Below are positions 40,010 through 48,477 of a stretch of 64,000 nucleotides of DNA, piece by piece. The stretch spans positions 87,895 to 151,894 of the forward strand of contig JANFXS010000001.1 in the NCBI GenBank assembly GCA_024460105.1. The letters are read 5' to 3'. The notes below the pieces were generated by a model. That model was not told the DNA's origin, did no database searches, and saw only the letters and a list, made by a program, of their open reading frames with translations. The translations under genes and the position numbers were made by a program. Every line of letters starts with the position of its first letter. Positions within the stretch are counted from its first letter, which is position 1. Source of the stretch: Anaerotignum faecicola. GTDB lineage: Bacteria > Bacillota > Clostridia > Lachnospirales > Anaerotignaceae.

Positions 40010-40552
40010 TATTTTCCCCCCTATGAAATATGGTCCTACATTATCAGTGCAGTAACCTGTACTACATTGTTTATATTTTAGCACAATAAAATTCCTTCCA
40101 CAAGGCGTTTGTTTTTTTTCGTTGTTTTTCACTACAATACAAATACATTAAAACCTATAAACCGTCAAAAATTTTTGAAAACATTTACAAAAATCGCAAA
40201 TACGAACATAGTTCGTATAATATTGATATTTTTTCATCATTTTATACAAAAATTATTATTTTAAATTAGCTATTTTTAAAAATTAGGCCATAATAATAAC
40301 AGGCTTCAAATCCCGGCCTTGCCACCTGATTACCAGTTCAAATTTGACGCCTATCTCATTAACACCTTTACATTTTAAGTAAAATTAACTTTAATTAATA
40401 GAGTTTTATTTTTCAACGTATTTTGAATTTTGTGCATTTTTTATACTGAAAAGATAAGTTTTTTGTCCGTATATTAAGGACATCAATTATCAATTCACAA
40501 TCAATCATACCAAAATATCCTCTTTTAATTTTAAAATTATTTCAGTCGGAGT
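40010..40552. other. Intergenic region upstream of the pyruvate:ferredoxin oxidoreductase gene
   Basis: No gene. It must contain the oxidoreductase promoter; on the minus strand TTGACG followed after 17 bases by TATTTG is a weak candidate. The only standout feature is the palindrome at 40200-40218. Confidence 0.35.
40200..40218. promoter_or_regulatory. Palindrome resembling a shortened SOS (LexA) box
   Basis: ATACGAACATAGTTCGTAT is a perfect 8-3-8 inverted repeat. The Gram-positive LexA box has CGAAC and GTTCG separated by four bases; here the spacer is three, so LexA binding is doubtful. It lies about 190 bases upstream of the oxidoreductase start. Confidence 0.35.
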
Positions 40553-41629
40553 TTATTTTATAAAAATCTGTTTGCAGTAAAGCTCTTCGTCCGTTTTCCT
40601 AATATATCCGTTAAAGTCGACGATAGGATAGTCTAAACTGTCTGAAAACATTTTTTTAATAACCGCCGTTTTGCCGCTTGATAACAAAACCTCAGTGTTG
40701 ACAAGTTCTTTCATCATATTTTTTAGGAAAATATTTACAAGCTGCATATCAAGCCCGCCGAATTCCTGTTCATAAAGCTGCCTGTACACAGTAAAACAAT
40801 TCTTTTTATCGTCATAGCTTTCTGAAGATACGGCATTATCATATACATTTGAAAGCGACGTTATCCTTCCGAACACCGGTATTTCGTCGCTTTCAACGCC
40901 TTCGGGATATCCGCCTCCTCCCATATTTTCGTGATGAGTCCTTACGGCCATGCACACCCTTTCGTCAAACCTTCCATAAAGACTCAGCATGTCATAAGAA
41001 TAGACCGGATGCTTTTTAAGCATTTCAATTTCTTCTTTTTCCGACATTCCCTTTGAATTAAGAAGAGCCGAAAACAGCTTAATCTTTCCGACGTCGTGCA
41101 AAAACCCCGACAATATAAGCATTTTTATATCCTCATCAGACAATTTAAGCCAACTGCCTATTTTAGCGTTCAAAAACGCTACGTTTAAACTGTGGCGGTA
41201 CAGCTTGTCTTGCTTTTTCCTTGGGGCTTGTATACATTGGAGTATATCGGCGAAGCTGCTTTCTTCAGATTTTTTATATATCGCCCTCATAATCTGCATA
41301 GCTTTATCGCTATCAATATATCTGTGTTTAACCCACATTGAAAACAGGCTTTCAATCTCATGGCAAAGCCTTGTGTAACCAAAATTATCTTCAAATAACC
41401 TTTCGCGTATAAAAACGGGCGCGTCAAGCCCCGACATAATTTCATCATAATATGTATAATCTATGCTTACCCTGCAATCGTCAGGATTAAACTTTTTGAG
41501 CTTGTTGATTTTTTCATCTGTAAGAGTTTCTCCTTTATTAAGAAGAAGCACCCTTCCGCTCGAATCATATACGTCAAAACATAATACAAGACCTTCCCAT
41601 AAATAGTCTATATCTATTTTCTTTAGCAT
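40553..41629 (-). CDS. HD-GYP domain protein (probable cyclic-di-GMP phosphodiesterase)
   Basis: 358 residues. An N-terminal region of about 130 residues has no recognised domain. The HD-GYP domain follows with His146, His178-Asp179 (FLHDVGKIK), His207 (KKHPVYSYDM) and His232-His233 in HHENMGGGGYPEG, so the metal ligands and GYP motif are present. The usual Asp of HHExxDGxGYP is replaced by Gly. Such enzymes hydrolyse cyclic-di-GMP. It follows the PilZ gene by 27 bases, making a receptor-plus-hydrolase pair. The extended C-terminus after about 300 is unassigned. Confidence 0.85.
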   Translation of the reverse strand: MLKKIDIDYLWEGLVLCFDVYDSSGRVLLLNKGETLTDEKINKLKKFNPDDCRVSIDYTYYDEIMSGLDAPVFIRERLFEDNFGYTRLCHEIESLFSMWVKHRYIDSDKAMQIMRAIYKKSEESSFADILQCIQAPRKKQDKLYRHSLNVAFLNAKIGSWLKLSDEDIKMLILSGFLHDVGKIKLFSALLNSKGMSEKEEIEMLKKHPVYSYDMLSLYGRFDERVCMAVRTHHENMGGGGYPEGVESDEIPVFGRITSLSNVYDNAVSSESYDDKKNCFTVYRQLYEQEFGGLDMQLVNIFLKNMMKELVNTEVLLSSGKTAVIKKMFSDSLDYPIVDFNGYIRKTDEELYCKQIFIK

Positions 41630-41656
41630 TTGAAGCCTCTACTCCTCCTTAAAAAA

Positions 41657-42223
41657 TTATATTCTTTGAGCCGTTAAAAACTTGCAGCCATAATTCATAA
41701 ATCCCGCTTCTTCTTTTTCCACCCTTACAACCTCGCAGTTAAACATAATTTTATTATTATCCATCTCAAGAAGAAGCTGAAATTCACTCCCAATATAAAA
41801 ACTGTCCTGAAATGATTTTATTAAAACCCCGTTAGCGCTGATATTGCACACTTCAACATCTATTCCCTTATGAAGCTTTACAGGTTTGTTGAGCACAAGT
41901 ACGTTCTCTACCATTCCGCGCGCTTTGATTTCGTATCTTTTACACGCCCTGTCTTCTCGTTCCTTCCCTTCATAAAGGGCAATACCTATCAAATTTGCCC
42001 CAACGGAATTTCTTATATATCCCAGGTACTCATACAAACTGCCGTCAACGACTATCAAAACCGATACGTGTTTAATTCCGCGGCTTTCGAAACAACCGGC
42101 GCTTACGCCTATAATGTTGTCCCTTTTGTCATACTCCAATATCTTTGTGTCTGCAATTGTTTTGCCCGTATCGGAATCCCTTATGACGGCCCTGCAATTT
42201 TTAAAATCACCGGTATAGATCAT
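41657..42223 (-). CDS. PilZ domain protein (cyclic-di-GMP receptor)
   Basis: 188 residues. The C-terminal half (about 92-185) is a PilZ barrel with both ligand motifs: RxxxR as RACKR and the NxSxxG motif as NISANG. The N-terminal half (about 1-90) resembles the YcgR-type beta-barrel domain often found before PilZ. It is preceded by GGGGGAAA and begins the PilZ/HD-GYP operon. It should bind cyclic-di-GMP and act on motility or surface structures, but no flagellar genes are in this window. Confidence 0.86.
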   Translation of the reverse strand: MIYTGDFKNCRAVIRDSDTGKTIADTKILEYDKRDNIIGVSAGCFESRGIKHVSVLIVVDGSLYEYLGYIRNSVGANLIGIALYEGKEREDRACKRYEIKARGMVENVLVLNKPVKLHKGIDVEVCNISANGVLIKSFQDSFYIGSEFQLLLEMDNNKIMFNCEVVRVEKEEAGFMNYGCKFLTAQRI

Positions 42224-42389
42224 TATATTTCCCCCGTTATCCCTGTATTTTACATTGCGCCAAGTTCTGACTGTATAAAAATCTCTTTGGTTTTAAAATA
42301 TCATATTTAAAATTGGAACGCAATGGACTTTCCCAAAAATTAACCAAAAATTTAATGCTTGAAGTATCGGCATATTTTAAAATAAAAAA

Positions 42390-42411
42390 CGCGCCTTTAT
42401 TTAAAGGCGCG
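42390..42411 (-). terminator. Terminator of the ECF sigma/anti-sigma operon
   Basis: CGCGCCTTTA pairs with TAAAGGCGCG and, on the minus strand, is followed by TTTTTTATTTT. It lies nine bases after the anti-sigma stop codon. Confidence 0.88.
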
Positions 42412-42419
42412 ATAAAAAG

Positions 42420-43712
42420 TTATACCTTATTTTTTCTTTTTTTCCTAAAATAAATCACAGCTTTAATTAATATAAATAAAACGGCGGCCGCCGCAAGCAA
42501 CGGCATGGATAAAGCTGCAAGCCCTACAATTATATCCTGAAACCCGTTCACAAGAAAATTTATGCTTTTAATAAAGCTGTCCTTGATACGACCGGCAAAA
42601 TCCGGTGAAATTTTACCAATCTTGTTCGGCATCTCTTCCTTTATATCAATATTAATTGTTGAAAGCTCCACAAGTTTATCCCAGTTATCAATCATACTGC
42701 GGTAGCTTTCTATATACCCCCGCACATCCGCAAGCCTTTCTTCTATTGATACAATATCCTGGACGCTTCCCGCATTTTTAAGCAGTTCTACAAGCCTGCT
42801 CTCCTCGGCCAGTTTTGCTTCAAGCTTTGCTTCCGTATCGATATACTGGCCTGTCACATCTTCCACATATTCGTTTTCACTTGAAACTTCTCCTATGCTT
42901 TTAATACTATCTTTAACTGAATTATAATTATTTTTATCAACCCTTACAGTCATGCTTCCCGATTTAAGCGATACGTCGTTGTCTGTATCTTCATAATATA
43001 TATAGCTGTTAAAATTCTGAACATACCCGCCGGCTGCCTCCGCTTCATTTTCTATATTCTCGGCCGCTTCGTCAAAATTTTCAACTTCTATTGATATATA
43101 CGACGTTTTTATATTTTTTCTTTCGGCAATATTAACGCTGTCTGCATTAAGCGAATTGCCTGAATCATATGCGGCTCCGTCATTCGCTTCGGCCGCTTCG
43201 TCATTTTCAGCACCGTAAGTTTCAAGCTTAGCTTCCGCCGGCGCCGCCCCAAGGCTTCTTCCGCCGGACGCCGCATCCATAGCCATTGTTTGCGGTTCCG
43301 TTCCTCCCGCTTCGTAACCTGAAGTTTCACTTGACGCTTCTCCCTGCGAAACAGAAATTTCGTTTGTTAAAATATTATTCCCGCCTATTCCTATAACCGC
43401 AACAACAAACAGACCGGCGGCTATCGAAACATATTTTTTCCAAATATTGCGTTTATTTTTGTCCTTGCCTGTAAAGTCCGCCCTTTCTACTTTTGCATTT
43501 TCAATTTTATCCATAAGCCTTTCATGGTATCCTTCCGGAAGGGGCATATATTCCATTTCCTTTAAGGTTTCAACCATTTCTTTGAGGCTGTCATATTCTT
43601 TTTTACAGCTTTCGCATTGTTCCATATGTTTTATGATTTCCTCTTGTTCTTCTTTATTAAGTTCACCGTCAATGTAAAGGCTGATTAATTCCAAAGCTTT
43701 TTCGCATTCCAT
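42420..43712 (-). CDS. Zinc-finger anti-sigma factor with DUF4349 domain
   Basis: 430 residues. The N-terminus is a zinc anti-sigma domain with the HxxxCxxC motif HMEQCESC (about 29-36). A membrane helix follows (about 93-112), then a low-complexity Ala/Glu/Ser-rich linker. The exported DUF4349 region (about 195-390) contains YISIEVENFDEAAENIENEA and a coiled-coil stretch (LEAKLAEESRLVELLKNAG), and there is a second membrane helix at 395-417 and a basic tail. It should hold the sigma factor at the membrane until an envelope signal releases it. It starts 23 bases after the sigma gene stop. Confidence 0.88.
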   Translation of the reverse strand: MECEKALELISLYIDGELNKEEQEEIIKHMEQCESCKKEYDSLKEMVETLKEMEYMPLPEGYHERLMDKIENAKVERADFTGKDKNKRNIWKKYVSIAAGLFVVAVIGIGGNNILTNEISVSQGEASSETSGYEAGGTEPQTMAMDAASGGRSLGAAPAEAKLETYGAENDEAAEANDGAAYDSGNSLNADSVNIAERKNIKTSYISIEVENFDEAAENIENEAEAAGGYVQNFNSYIYYEDTDNDVSLKSGSMTVRVDKNNYNSVKDSIKSIGEVSSENEYVEDVTGQYIDTEAKLEAKLAEESRLVELLKNAGSVQDIVSIEERLADVRGYIESYRSMIDNWDKLVELSTINIDIKEEMPNKIGKISPDFAGRIKDSFIKSINFLVNGFQDIIVGLAALSMPLLAAAAVLFILIKAVIYFRKKRKNKV

Positions 43713-43735
43713 TTATCTTCCCTCCTTCCTATATA

Positions 43736-44338
43736 TTATCTGACGAACGCCCTTTGGTTTTGTTCCCGTTCTTTTACAATTAAGCCTTTAAGTATTTTCC
43801 TTGCCCTTGCAAGCCTCGATTTTACCGTTCCCATAGAACAATCCGTTATTTCCGCAATTTCCGTATAGCTTAACCCTTCAATATCCCTAAGGGTAATAAT
43901 TGTTTTATGTTCTTCGCTCAATTTGTCTATTGCTCTTTTAATTTCCGAAAGCCCCTCTTTCGATAACACTTCTTCTTCAACATTCATTCCGGAATCTGCA
44001 TATTCCCTTGAATATACTCCGTCGTCACCATCAGCTTCGGCATTAATGGATAAGGTTTCTTTTCCCTTTCTTTTTCTTATCTCGTCAATACATGTATTAA
44101 CCGCAATTTTATATACCCAGGTTGAAAAAGAAGCCTTACCGTCAAACTTCCCTAAATATTTATATACTTTCAAAAATACTTCCTGCGATATGTCTTCAGC
44201 ATCCTCTTTATTGGGAAGCATCCTGTAAACAACATTATAAACAAACCGCTCATGGCGTATAATCAATTCGCCGAAAGCAGCGCTGTCGCCGCTCTGCGCC
44301 TTTTTTATCAAAGACGTTTCTTCGCTGTGACCGGCCAT
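43736..44338 (-). CDS. ECF-type RNA polymerase sigma factor
   Basis: 200 residues with sigma region 2 (FVYNVVYRMLPNKEDAEDIS, then QEVFLKVYKYL, about 30-62) and region 4 with helix-turn-helix ITLRDIEGLSYTEIAEITDC (about 147-166), then GTVKSRLARARKILK. A 35-residue acidic linker lies between the two regions. It belongs to the group IV (ECF) sigma factors, SigW-like in style. It is preceded by AAAGGAG and followed by its zinc-type anti-sigma factor. Autoregulation is expected, but I could not confirm an ECF promoter motif upstream. Confidence 0.93.
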   Translation of the reverse strand: MAGHSEETSLIKKAQSGDSAAFGELIIRHERFVYNVVYRMLPNKEDAEDISQEVFLKVYKYLGKFDGKASFSTWVYKIAVNTCIDEIRKRKGKETLSINAEADGDDGVYSREYADSGMNVEEEVLSKEGLSEIKRAIDKLSEEHKTIITLRDIEGLSYTEIAEITDCSMGTVKSRLARARKILKGLIVKEREQNQRAFVR

Positions 44339-44487
44339 ATCATTTCTCCTTTCCCAAAATAAATTTATATATTATTCCTTTCTCCTTTTTATATACTATA
44401 TACCTTATTACCTTCGACGTAAACAAAAATACTATGTTCCCATAAATTACAAAAAATAAAAAATTTTACTTCATCTATTTTTTATTA

Positions 44488-44516
44488 TTGACATGCCGAA
44501 AAAATAATTATATAGT
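44488..44516 (+). promoter_or_regulatory. Promoter of the regulator-lysA operon
   Basis: A consensus TTGACA (44488-44493) and TATAGT (44511-44516) are separated by exactly 17 bases, about 35 bases upstream of the regulator's initiation region. Confidence 0.7.
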
Positions 44517-44552
44517 ATTCCTAATAAGAACCACTAAAAGGAGGGGGTATTT

Positions 44553-45266
44553 ATAGAAGGCAAAACAATTATCGATTCCCTGCTTAAATTCAGCCTGACT
44601 CGTCAGGAAGCAACCGTATACCACAGGCTTCTACTTTATGGAAAACAAACGGGATACGAAATATCAAAAGCCACCGGCATATCGCGTTCCAATGTATATT
44701 CATCGCTGGCTTCGCTTACTGAAAAAGGAGCCGCATACGTTGTAGAGGAGAGCGCAAAAAAATATATGCCCGTCCCTCTCAACGAATTTTGCAGCAACTG
44801 CATTAAAGTAATGGAAAACGAAAAAAACTGGCTTTTGAAAAACATTGAAACAAAGAAGGACAACACAGAAAGCTATATAACAATAGAAGGCGAAAACAAT
44901 ATACTTAACAAGGCAAAAAACCTTCTCTCGTCAGCCGAGGAAAGGGCCTATATATCGTGTTCGGCCGATACCCTTAATTTAATTGAGGACGAAATATCAT
45001 GCCTGATTGATAAGAACCTTCGTGTCGTTATATTGACTGACAGTACATATGCATTGTCAGGAGCGACTGTTTATAAGACTGATTTCAAGGGAAACCAGAT
45101 CGGTATTATCACAGATTCAAAATATGTGCTTACAGGCGAATACGGCGCCGGAAGCGCCAACACATGTCTTTATTCCGGCCAAAAAAACTTCGTATTGCTT
45201 TTTAAAACGGCTCTGTCGAATGAAATTAAATTAATACAGTATACGAAAGGGGTACAAACAAAATGA
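44553..45266 (+). CDS. TrmB-like transcriptional regulator with apparent ATA start
   Basis: The 237-codon frame continues upstream of the first ATG (44766) and encodes a clear winged helix: FSLTRQEATVYHRLLLYGKQ, then EISKATGISRSNVYSSLASL. Its real start must precede that domain, yet the only codon placed right (eight bases after AAGGAGG) is ATA at 44553; there is no ATG, GTG or TTG in frame before the domain and a TAA lies upstream. The C-terminal part (about 110-237) has the phospholipase-D-like look of TrmB effector domains. Its stop overlaps the decarboxylase start by four bases. Confidence 0.75.
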   Translation: MEGKTIIDSLLKFSLTRQEATVYHRLLLYGKQTGYEISKATGISRSNVYSSLASLTEKGAAYVVEESAKKYMPVPLNEFCSNCIKVMENEKNWLLKNIETKKDNTESYITIEGENNILNKAKNLLSSAEERAYISCSADTLNLIEDEISCLIDKNLRVVILTDSTYALSGATVYKTDFKGNQIGIITDSKYVLTGEYGAGSANTCLYSGQKNFVLLFKTALSNEIKLIQYTKGVQTK

Positions 45267-46534
45267 AAAAAGAACCTTTTGCAACAAAAAGCCAATTAGA
45301 AAAAATTATAGAAAAAATTCCCACTCCATTCCATCTTTACGATGAAAAAGGTATACGCGAAAATGTAAAAAAACTTAAAGAGGCTTTTTCATGGAACAAA
45401 GGATACAAAGAATACTTTGCCGTTAAAGCAACCCCAAACCCATTCCTTATTAACATACTCAGGGAATACGGCTGCGGCTGCGACTGCTCGTCATATACTG
45501 AGCTTATGCTTTCGGAAGCTATAGGAGCCGTCGGCAGTGACATTATGTTTTCATCAAACGATACTCCCGCCGAAGACTTCAAAAAGGCCGCGCAGCTCGG
45601 AGCAATCATTAACCTCGATGATATTACCCATATTGAATTTCTTGAAAAAACAATAGGAAAAATACCTAAAACAATAAGCTGCCGCTATAATCCCGGCGGA
45701 ATATTTAAAATAAGCAACGACATTATGGATAATCCCGGCGACGCAAAATACGGCATGACAACAGAACAGCTTTTCGAGGCTTTTAAAATCCTTAAAGAAA
45801 AAGGCGCCGAAGAATTCGGTATCCACGCTTTTCTTGCCAGCAATACCGTTACAAACGAATATTATCCGATGCTTGCAAAAGTCCTTTTTGAAACGGCGGT
45901 AAAACTCAGCCGTGAAACAGGGGTGCATATTAAATTTATCAACCTTTCCGGCGGCGTCGGAATACCTTACCGCCCCGATCAGGAGCCGAACGATATAATT
46001 GCCATAGGCGAAGGCGTAAGGAAAGTTTATGAAGAAACGCTTGTTCCGGCCGGAATGGGCGACGTTGCCATTTACACCGAACTCGGACGTTTTATGATGG
46101 GTCCTTACGGCTGCCTCGTAACCAAAGCCATTCATCAAAAACATATTCATAAAGAATATATCGGAGTAGACGCGTGTGCGGCAGACCTAATGCGCCCCGC
46201 AATCTACGGAGCTTACCACCATATAACTGTTATGGGCAAAGAAAACGAACCGCTGTCCCATAAATATGATATTACAGGCTCGTTATGCGAAAACAGCGAT
46301 AAATTTGCAATAGACCGCATGCTGCCCGAAATCGAAACGGGAGATATACTTGTAATACACGATACCGGCGCACACGGATATTCTATGGGATATAACTATA
46401 ACGGCAAACTCCGTTCGGCTGAAGTCCTGCTTAAAGAGGACGGTTCGGCAGAACTTATTAGACGCGCCGAAACACCGAAAGACTACTTTGCAACGTTTGA
46501 CTGCTTTGATATAGGAAAAAAGCTTTTAAAATAA
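45263..46534 (+). CDS. lysA: Diaminopimelate decarboxylase-like PLP enzyme (alanine racemase-fold decarboxylase)
   Basis: 423 residues. The PLP-binding Lys lies in YFAVKATPNP (about residue 54), the phosphate-binding glycines in NLSGGVGIPYRP (about 227-238), and the C-terminal domain has the active-site SLCENSDKF Cys and HDTGAHGYSMGYNYNGKLR motif. It fits the fold-III decarboxylases that make lysine from meso-diaminopimelate; a related substrate cannot be ruled out, so the symbol is provisional. It is translationally coupled to the regulator upstream, and no other lysine genes are close. Confidence 0.88.
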   Translation: MKKEPFATKSQLEKIIEKIPTPFHLYDEKGIRENVKKLKEAFSWNKGYKEYFAVKATPNPFLINILREYGCGCDCSSYTELMLSEAIGAVGSDIMFSSNDTPAEDFKKAAQLGAIINLDDITHIEFLEKTIGKIPKTISCRYNPGGIFKISNDIMDNPGDAKYGMTTEQLFEAFKILKEKGAEEFGIHAFLASNTVTNEYYPMLAKVLFETAVKLSRETGVHIKFINLSGGVGIPYRPDQEPNDIIAIGEGVRKVYEETLVPAGMGDVAIYTELGRFMMGPYGCLVTKAIHQKHIHKEYIGVDACAADLMRPAIYGAYHHITVMGKENEPLSHKYDITGSLCENSDKFAIDRMLPEIETGDILVIHDTGAHGYSMGYNYNGKLRSAEVLLKEDGSAELIRRAETPKDYFATFDCFDIGKKLLK

Positions 46535-46574
46535 AATTTTACTTGCAATGTTTTATGTAATATGATAAAATAAA

Positions 46575-46594
46575 ATCCGGTTTGAAAACCGGAT
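46575..46594 (+). terminator. Stem-loop between lysA and tRNA-Leu
   Basis: ATCCGGTTT and AAACCGGAT form a nine-pair stem with a two-base loop but lack a following T-run. It may be a weak terminator or a processing site just before the tRNA. Confidence 0.4.
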
Positions 46595-46596
46595 AC

Positions 46597-46678
46597 GCGG
46601 GCGTGGCGGAATGGCAGACGCAGCAGACTCAAAATCTGCCGGGGTTTCCTCGTGTGGGTTCAAGTCCCACCGCCCGCA
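46597..46678 (+). tRNA. tRNA-Leu (CAA)
   Basis: Acceptor GCGGGCG pairs with CGCCCGC; anticodon stem GCAGA/TCTGC with loop CTCAAAA gives CAA; T-arm GGGTTCAAGTCCC. The 82-base length reflects the class II variable arm. Discriminator A; CCA not encoded. Confidence 0.96.
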
Positions 46679-46690
46679 TTAACTTATAAA

Positions 46691-46737
46691 ATATCCCAAG
46701 TTTGATTTCAAATAAATCATGATTGGGATATTTTTTT
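46691..46737 (+). terminator. Terminator after tRNA-Leu
   Basis: ATATCCCAA and TTGGGATAT flank an inner TGATTT/AAATCA stem, followed by TTTTTTT. Confidence 0.82.
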
Positions 46738-46826
46738 ATAACTACAAAAATTTTATGATAATCTTTATTTATTAAAAAAGTAATTGCAATCAAATTTTTT
46801 AAACAAATACAGTTAGGCGGTAAAAA

Positions 46827-47267
46827 ATGGATATTATAGAACTCAAAATAAGAAATTCATCTTTTATAAATGAACTTGTAGAAGTCTGGGAAAGCTCTGT
46901 CCGCGAAACACATCTATTCCTCACTGAAAACGAAATACAGGAAATAAAAAAATATGTGCCTGAAGCATTACGCAATATCCCAACTCTCATTGCAGCCGTT
47001 GATGAAAAAGGCATGCCATCGGCATTTATGGGAATAAGCGGGCAATCTCTCGAGATGCTTTTTATTTCCCCAAACGAGCGCGGCAAAGGCCTTGGAAAAA
47101 AATTAATCCGGCACGGCATAAAAAACTATTCTATCAACAAAGTCAGTGTAAACGAACAAAATCCACAGGCAATAGGTTTTTATCAGCGCCTGGGATTTAA
47201 AGCCTTCATGAGAACCGAAACAGACAGCGAAGGCAGGCCATACCCGATTATCCATATGTCATTATAA
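46827..47267 (+). CDS. GNAT-family N-acetyltransferase
   Basis: 146 residues with the GNAT fold. The acetyl-CoA-binding motif A reads LEMLFISPNERGKGLGKKLI (about 75-94), containing the conserved RGKGLG loop, and motif B includes VNEQNPQAIGFYQRLGF (about 111-127). Length is typical of small-molecule acetyltransferases of the YjaB/RimI-like group. The acceptor is unknown. AGGCGGT precedes the ATG. It stands alone after a tRNA terminator. Confidence 0.88.
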   Translation: MDIIELKIRNSSFINELVEVWESSVRETHLFLTENEIQEIKKYVPEALRNIPTLIAAVDEKGMPSAFMGISGQSLEMLFISPNERGKGLGKKLIRHGIKNYSINKVSVNEQNPQAIGFYQRLGFKAFMRTETDSEGRPYPIIHMSL

Positions 47268-47528
47268 GGCTTTTTAATAAGCTTTCAACACTGTATATCA
47301 ATAAGTTTTAAGTAATATATTTTAAAATAGTTCGCCTTATATATTTCGATGTTAAAATATATTAAAATAGTATATCTCATAAATATTTTTTTGAGAATTA
47401 TGCATCCCGCCCATTCATAATCCATAAAATTCATATAAATATAATATATTTATAATTATATCCTCCGACGTATATTTCCGCAGAACACAAATAAAAACCG
47501 CGTTTTATAATACCAATGACAGCTCCTA

Positions 47529-47762
47529 TCAGCTTACCATGTCATCGTTTTTCTTATTTGTATCATTGCAGAAAACAAACAAATCATTTGGGCAGCAATT
47601 AAGACTGTTGCATATTTCTTCAATAACTTCATACTTTATCGATGCAGTTTCATTATTTACCATCTTATTAAAATTCTGATAGCTCATTCCAAGCCTCTTA
47701 TTCAGCCAGTATTTTGTTTTTCCATTCTTTTTAAGCAATGTAAGCACATCAAGTTTTAACAC
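47529..47762 (-). CDS. Small XRE/Cro-type helix-turn-helix protein
   Basis: 77 residues, almost entirely one HTH domain: KYWLNKRLGMSYQNFNKMVN with the recognition helix, then IKYEVIEEICNSLNCCPNDLF. This is the YozG/Cro-like class of short regulators in which the C-terminal tail is disordered and charged. It starts with GTG after GGGGGGA. Stand-alone small HTH genes like this are common in accessory islands, but its neighbours here are unremarkable. Its target is unknown. Confidence 0.85.
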   Translation of the reverse strand: MLKLDVLTLLKKNGKTKYWLNKRLGMSYQNFNKMVNNETASIKYEVIEEICNSLNCCPNDLFVFCNDTNKKNDDMVS

Positions 47763-47949
47763 GTTAATCCCCCCGTTACTGTAAAATTTTTAATGCAGAC
47801 AGGAATTATAAAACCTGTCTTAATCTTTTTTATTTCAAAAAACCTAACGGAATCATTATATACCATGTCTTTTAAATATACAATATTTTTTGTTTTTTTA
47901 TCATTTTATACAAAAATCCACATTATTATTTATATTTTGTGCATATATA

Positions 47950-48477
47950 TTAAACCTCTCCAAAAAATCCGTCTATTGCGTCAACAGCTTTTTGGTTTTG
48001 CTCTTTATAATATTTAAGCCGGCTGTTTTTATCCGTTCCATCCATATTTCCCGCTGTATCTTCTCCCAAAATTACAAAAAATGCGTAGTTATCTTTGTCA
48101 TATATTGTAGCTGCATTGATCCTCAGATTGTCAGAATTATCCAAAACAAGTTTTTCTTTATAATTTTCAAGATCTTCTATTACGTCCTCAATTTTTCCTG
48201 TTTCAGCTTCTATGATTATGACTGTATCCTCCTTTTCCTTAGACTGTTCAATAAAAAAGTCCTTAACATTGTCCATGTCAATATCAAGCTCGGATTCGGC
48301 TTTGGCTTCATTGTATTCAAAATCAGGTGCGTAACTGTCCCCATAAACTTCTTTTATTGCAATGTAAAGCTGATCCGTCTTTCCGCTGTACGCTGATTCT
48401 TTTTCCTCCTCCATTTTCTCAACACACCCAGTTAACGCCAAACACATAAACGATACAAACAATAAATATTTTTTCAT
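47950..48477 (-). CDS. DUF4358-like lipoprotein
   Basis: The ATG at 48477 after GGAGG gives 175 residues with a lipoprotein signal: hydrophobic stretch followed by lipobox LTGC (Cys18). The mature protein is acidic, with an alpha/beta pattern (YIAIKEVYGDSYAPD, the VIIIEAETGKIEDVIEDLEN region and YAFFVILGE) like DUF4358 proteins, which are uncharacterised exported proteins in Clostridia. It should be anchored to the outer face of the membrane. No operon partners. Confidence 0.75.
   Translation of the reverse strand: MKKYLLFVSFMCLALTGCVEKMEEEKESAYSGKTDQLYIAIKEVYGDSYAPDFEYNEAKAESELDIDMDNVKDFFIEQSKEKEDTVIIIEAETGKIEDVIEDLENYKEKLVLDNSDNLRINAATIYDKDNYAFFVILGEDTAGNMDGTDKNSRLKYYKEQNQKAVDAIDGFFGEV

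Noticed and set aside
40200..40218. Calling the palindrome a LexA box
   Set aside because: The spacer is one base too short for the known consensus, so it is only reported as a palindrome.
44766..45266. Reading the regulator as a 166-residue protein from the first ATG
   Set aside because: This omits most of the winged helix that is clearly encoded in frame upstream and ignores the strong ribosome binding site at 44540.
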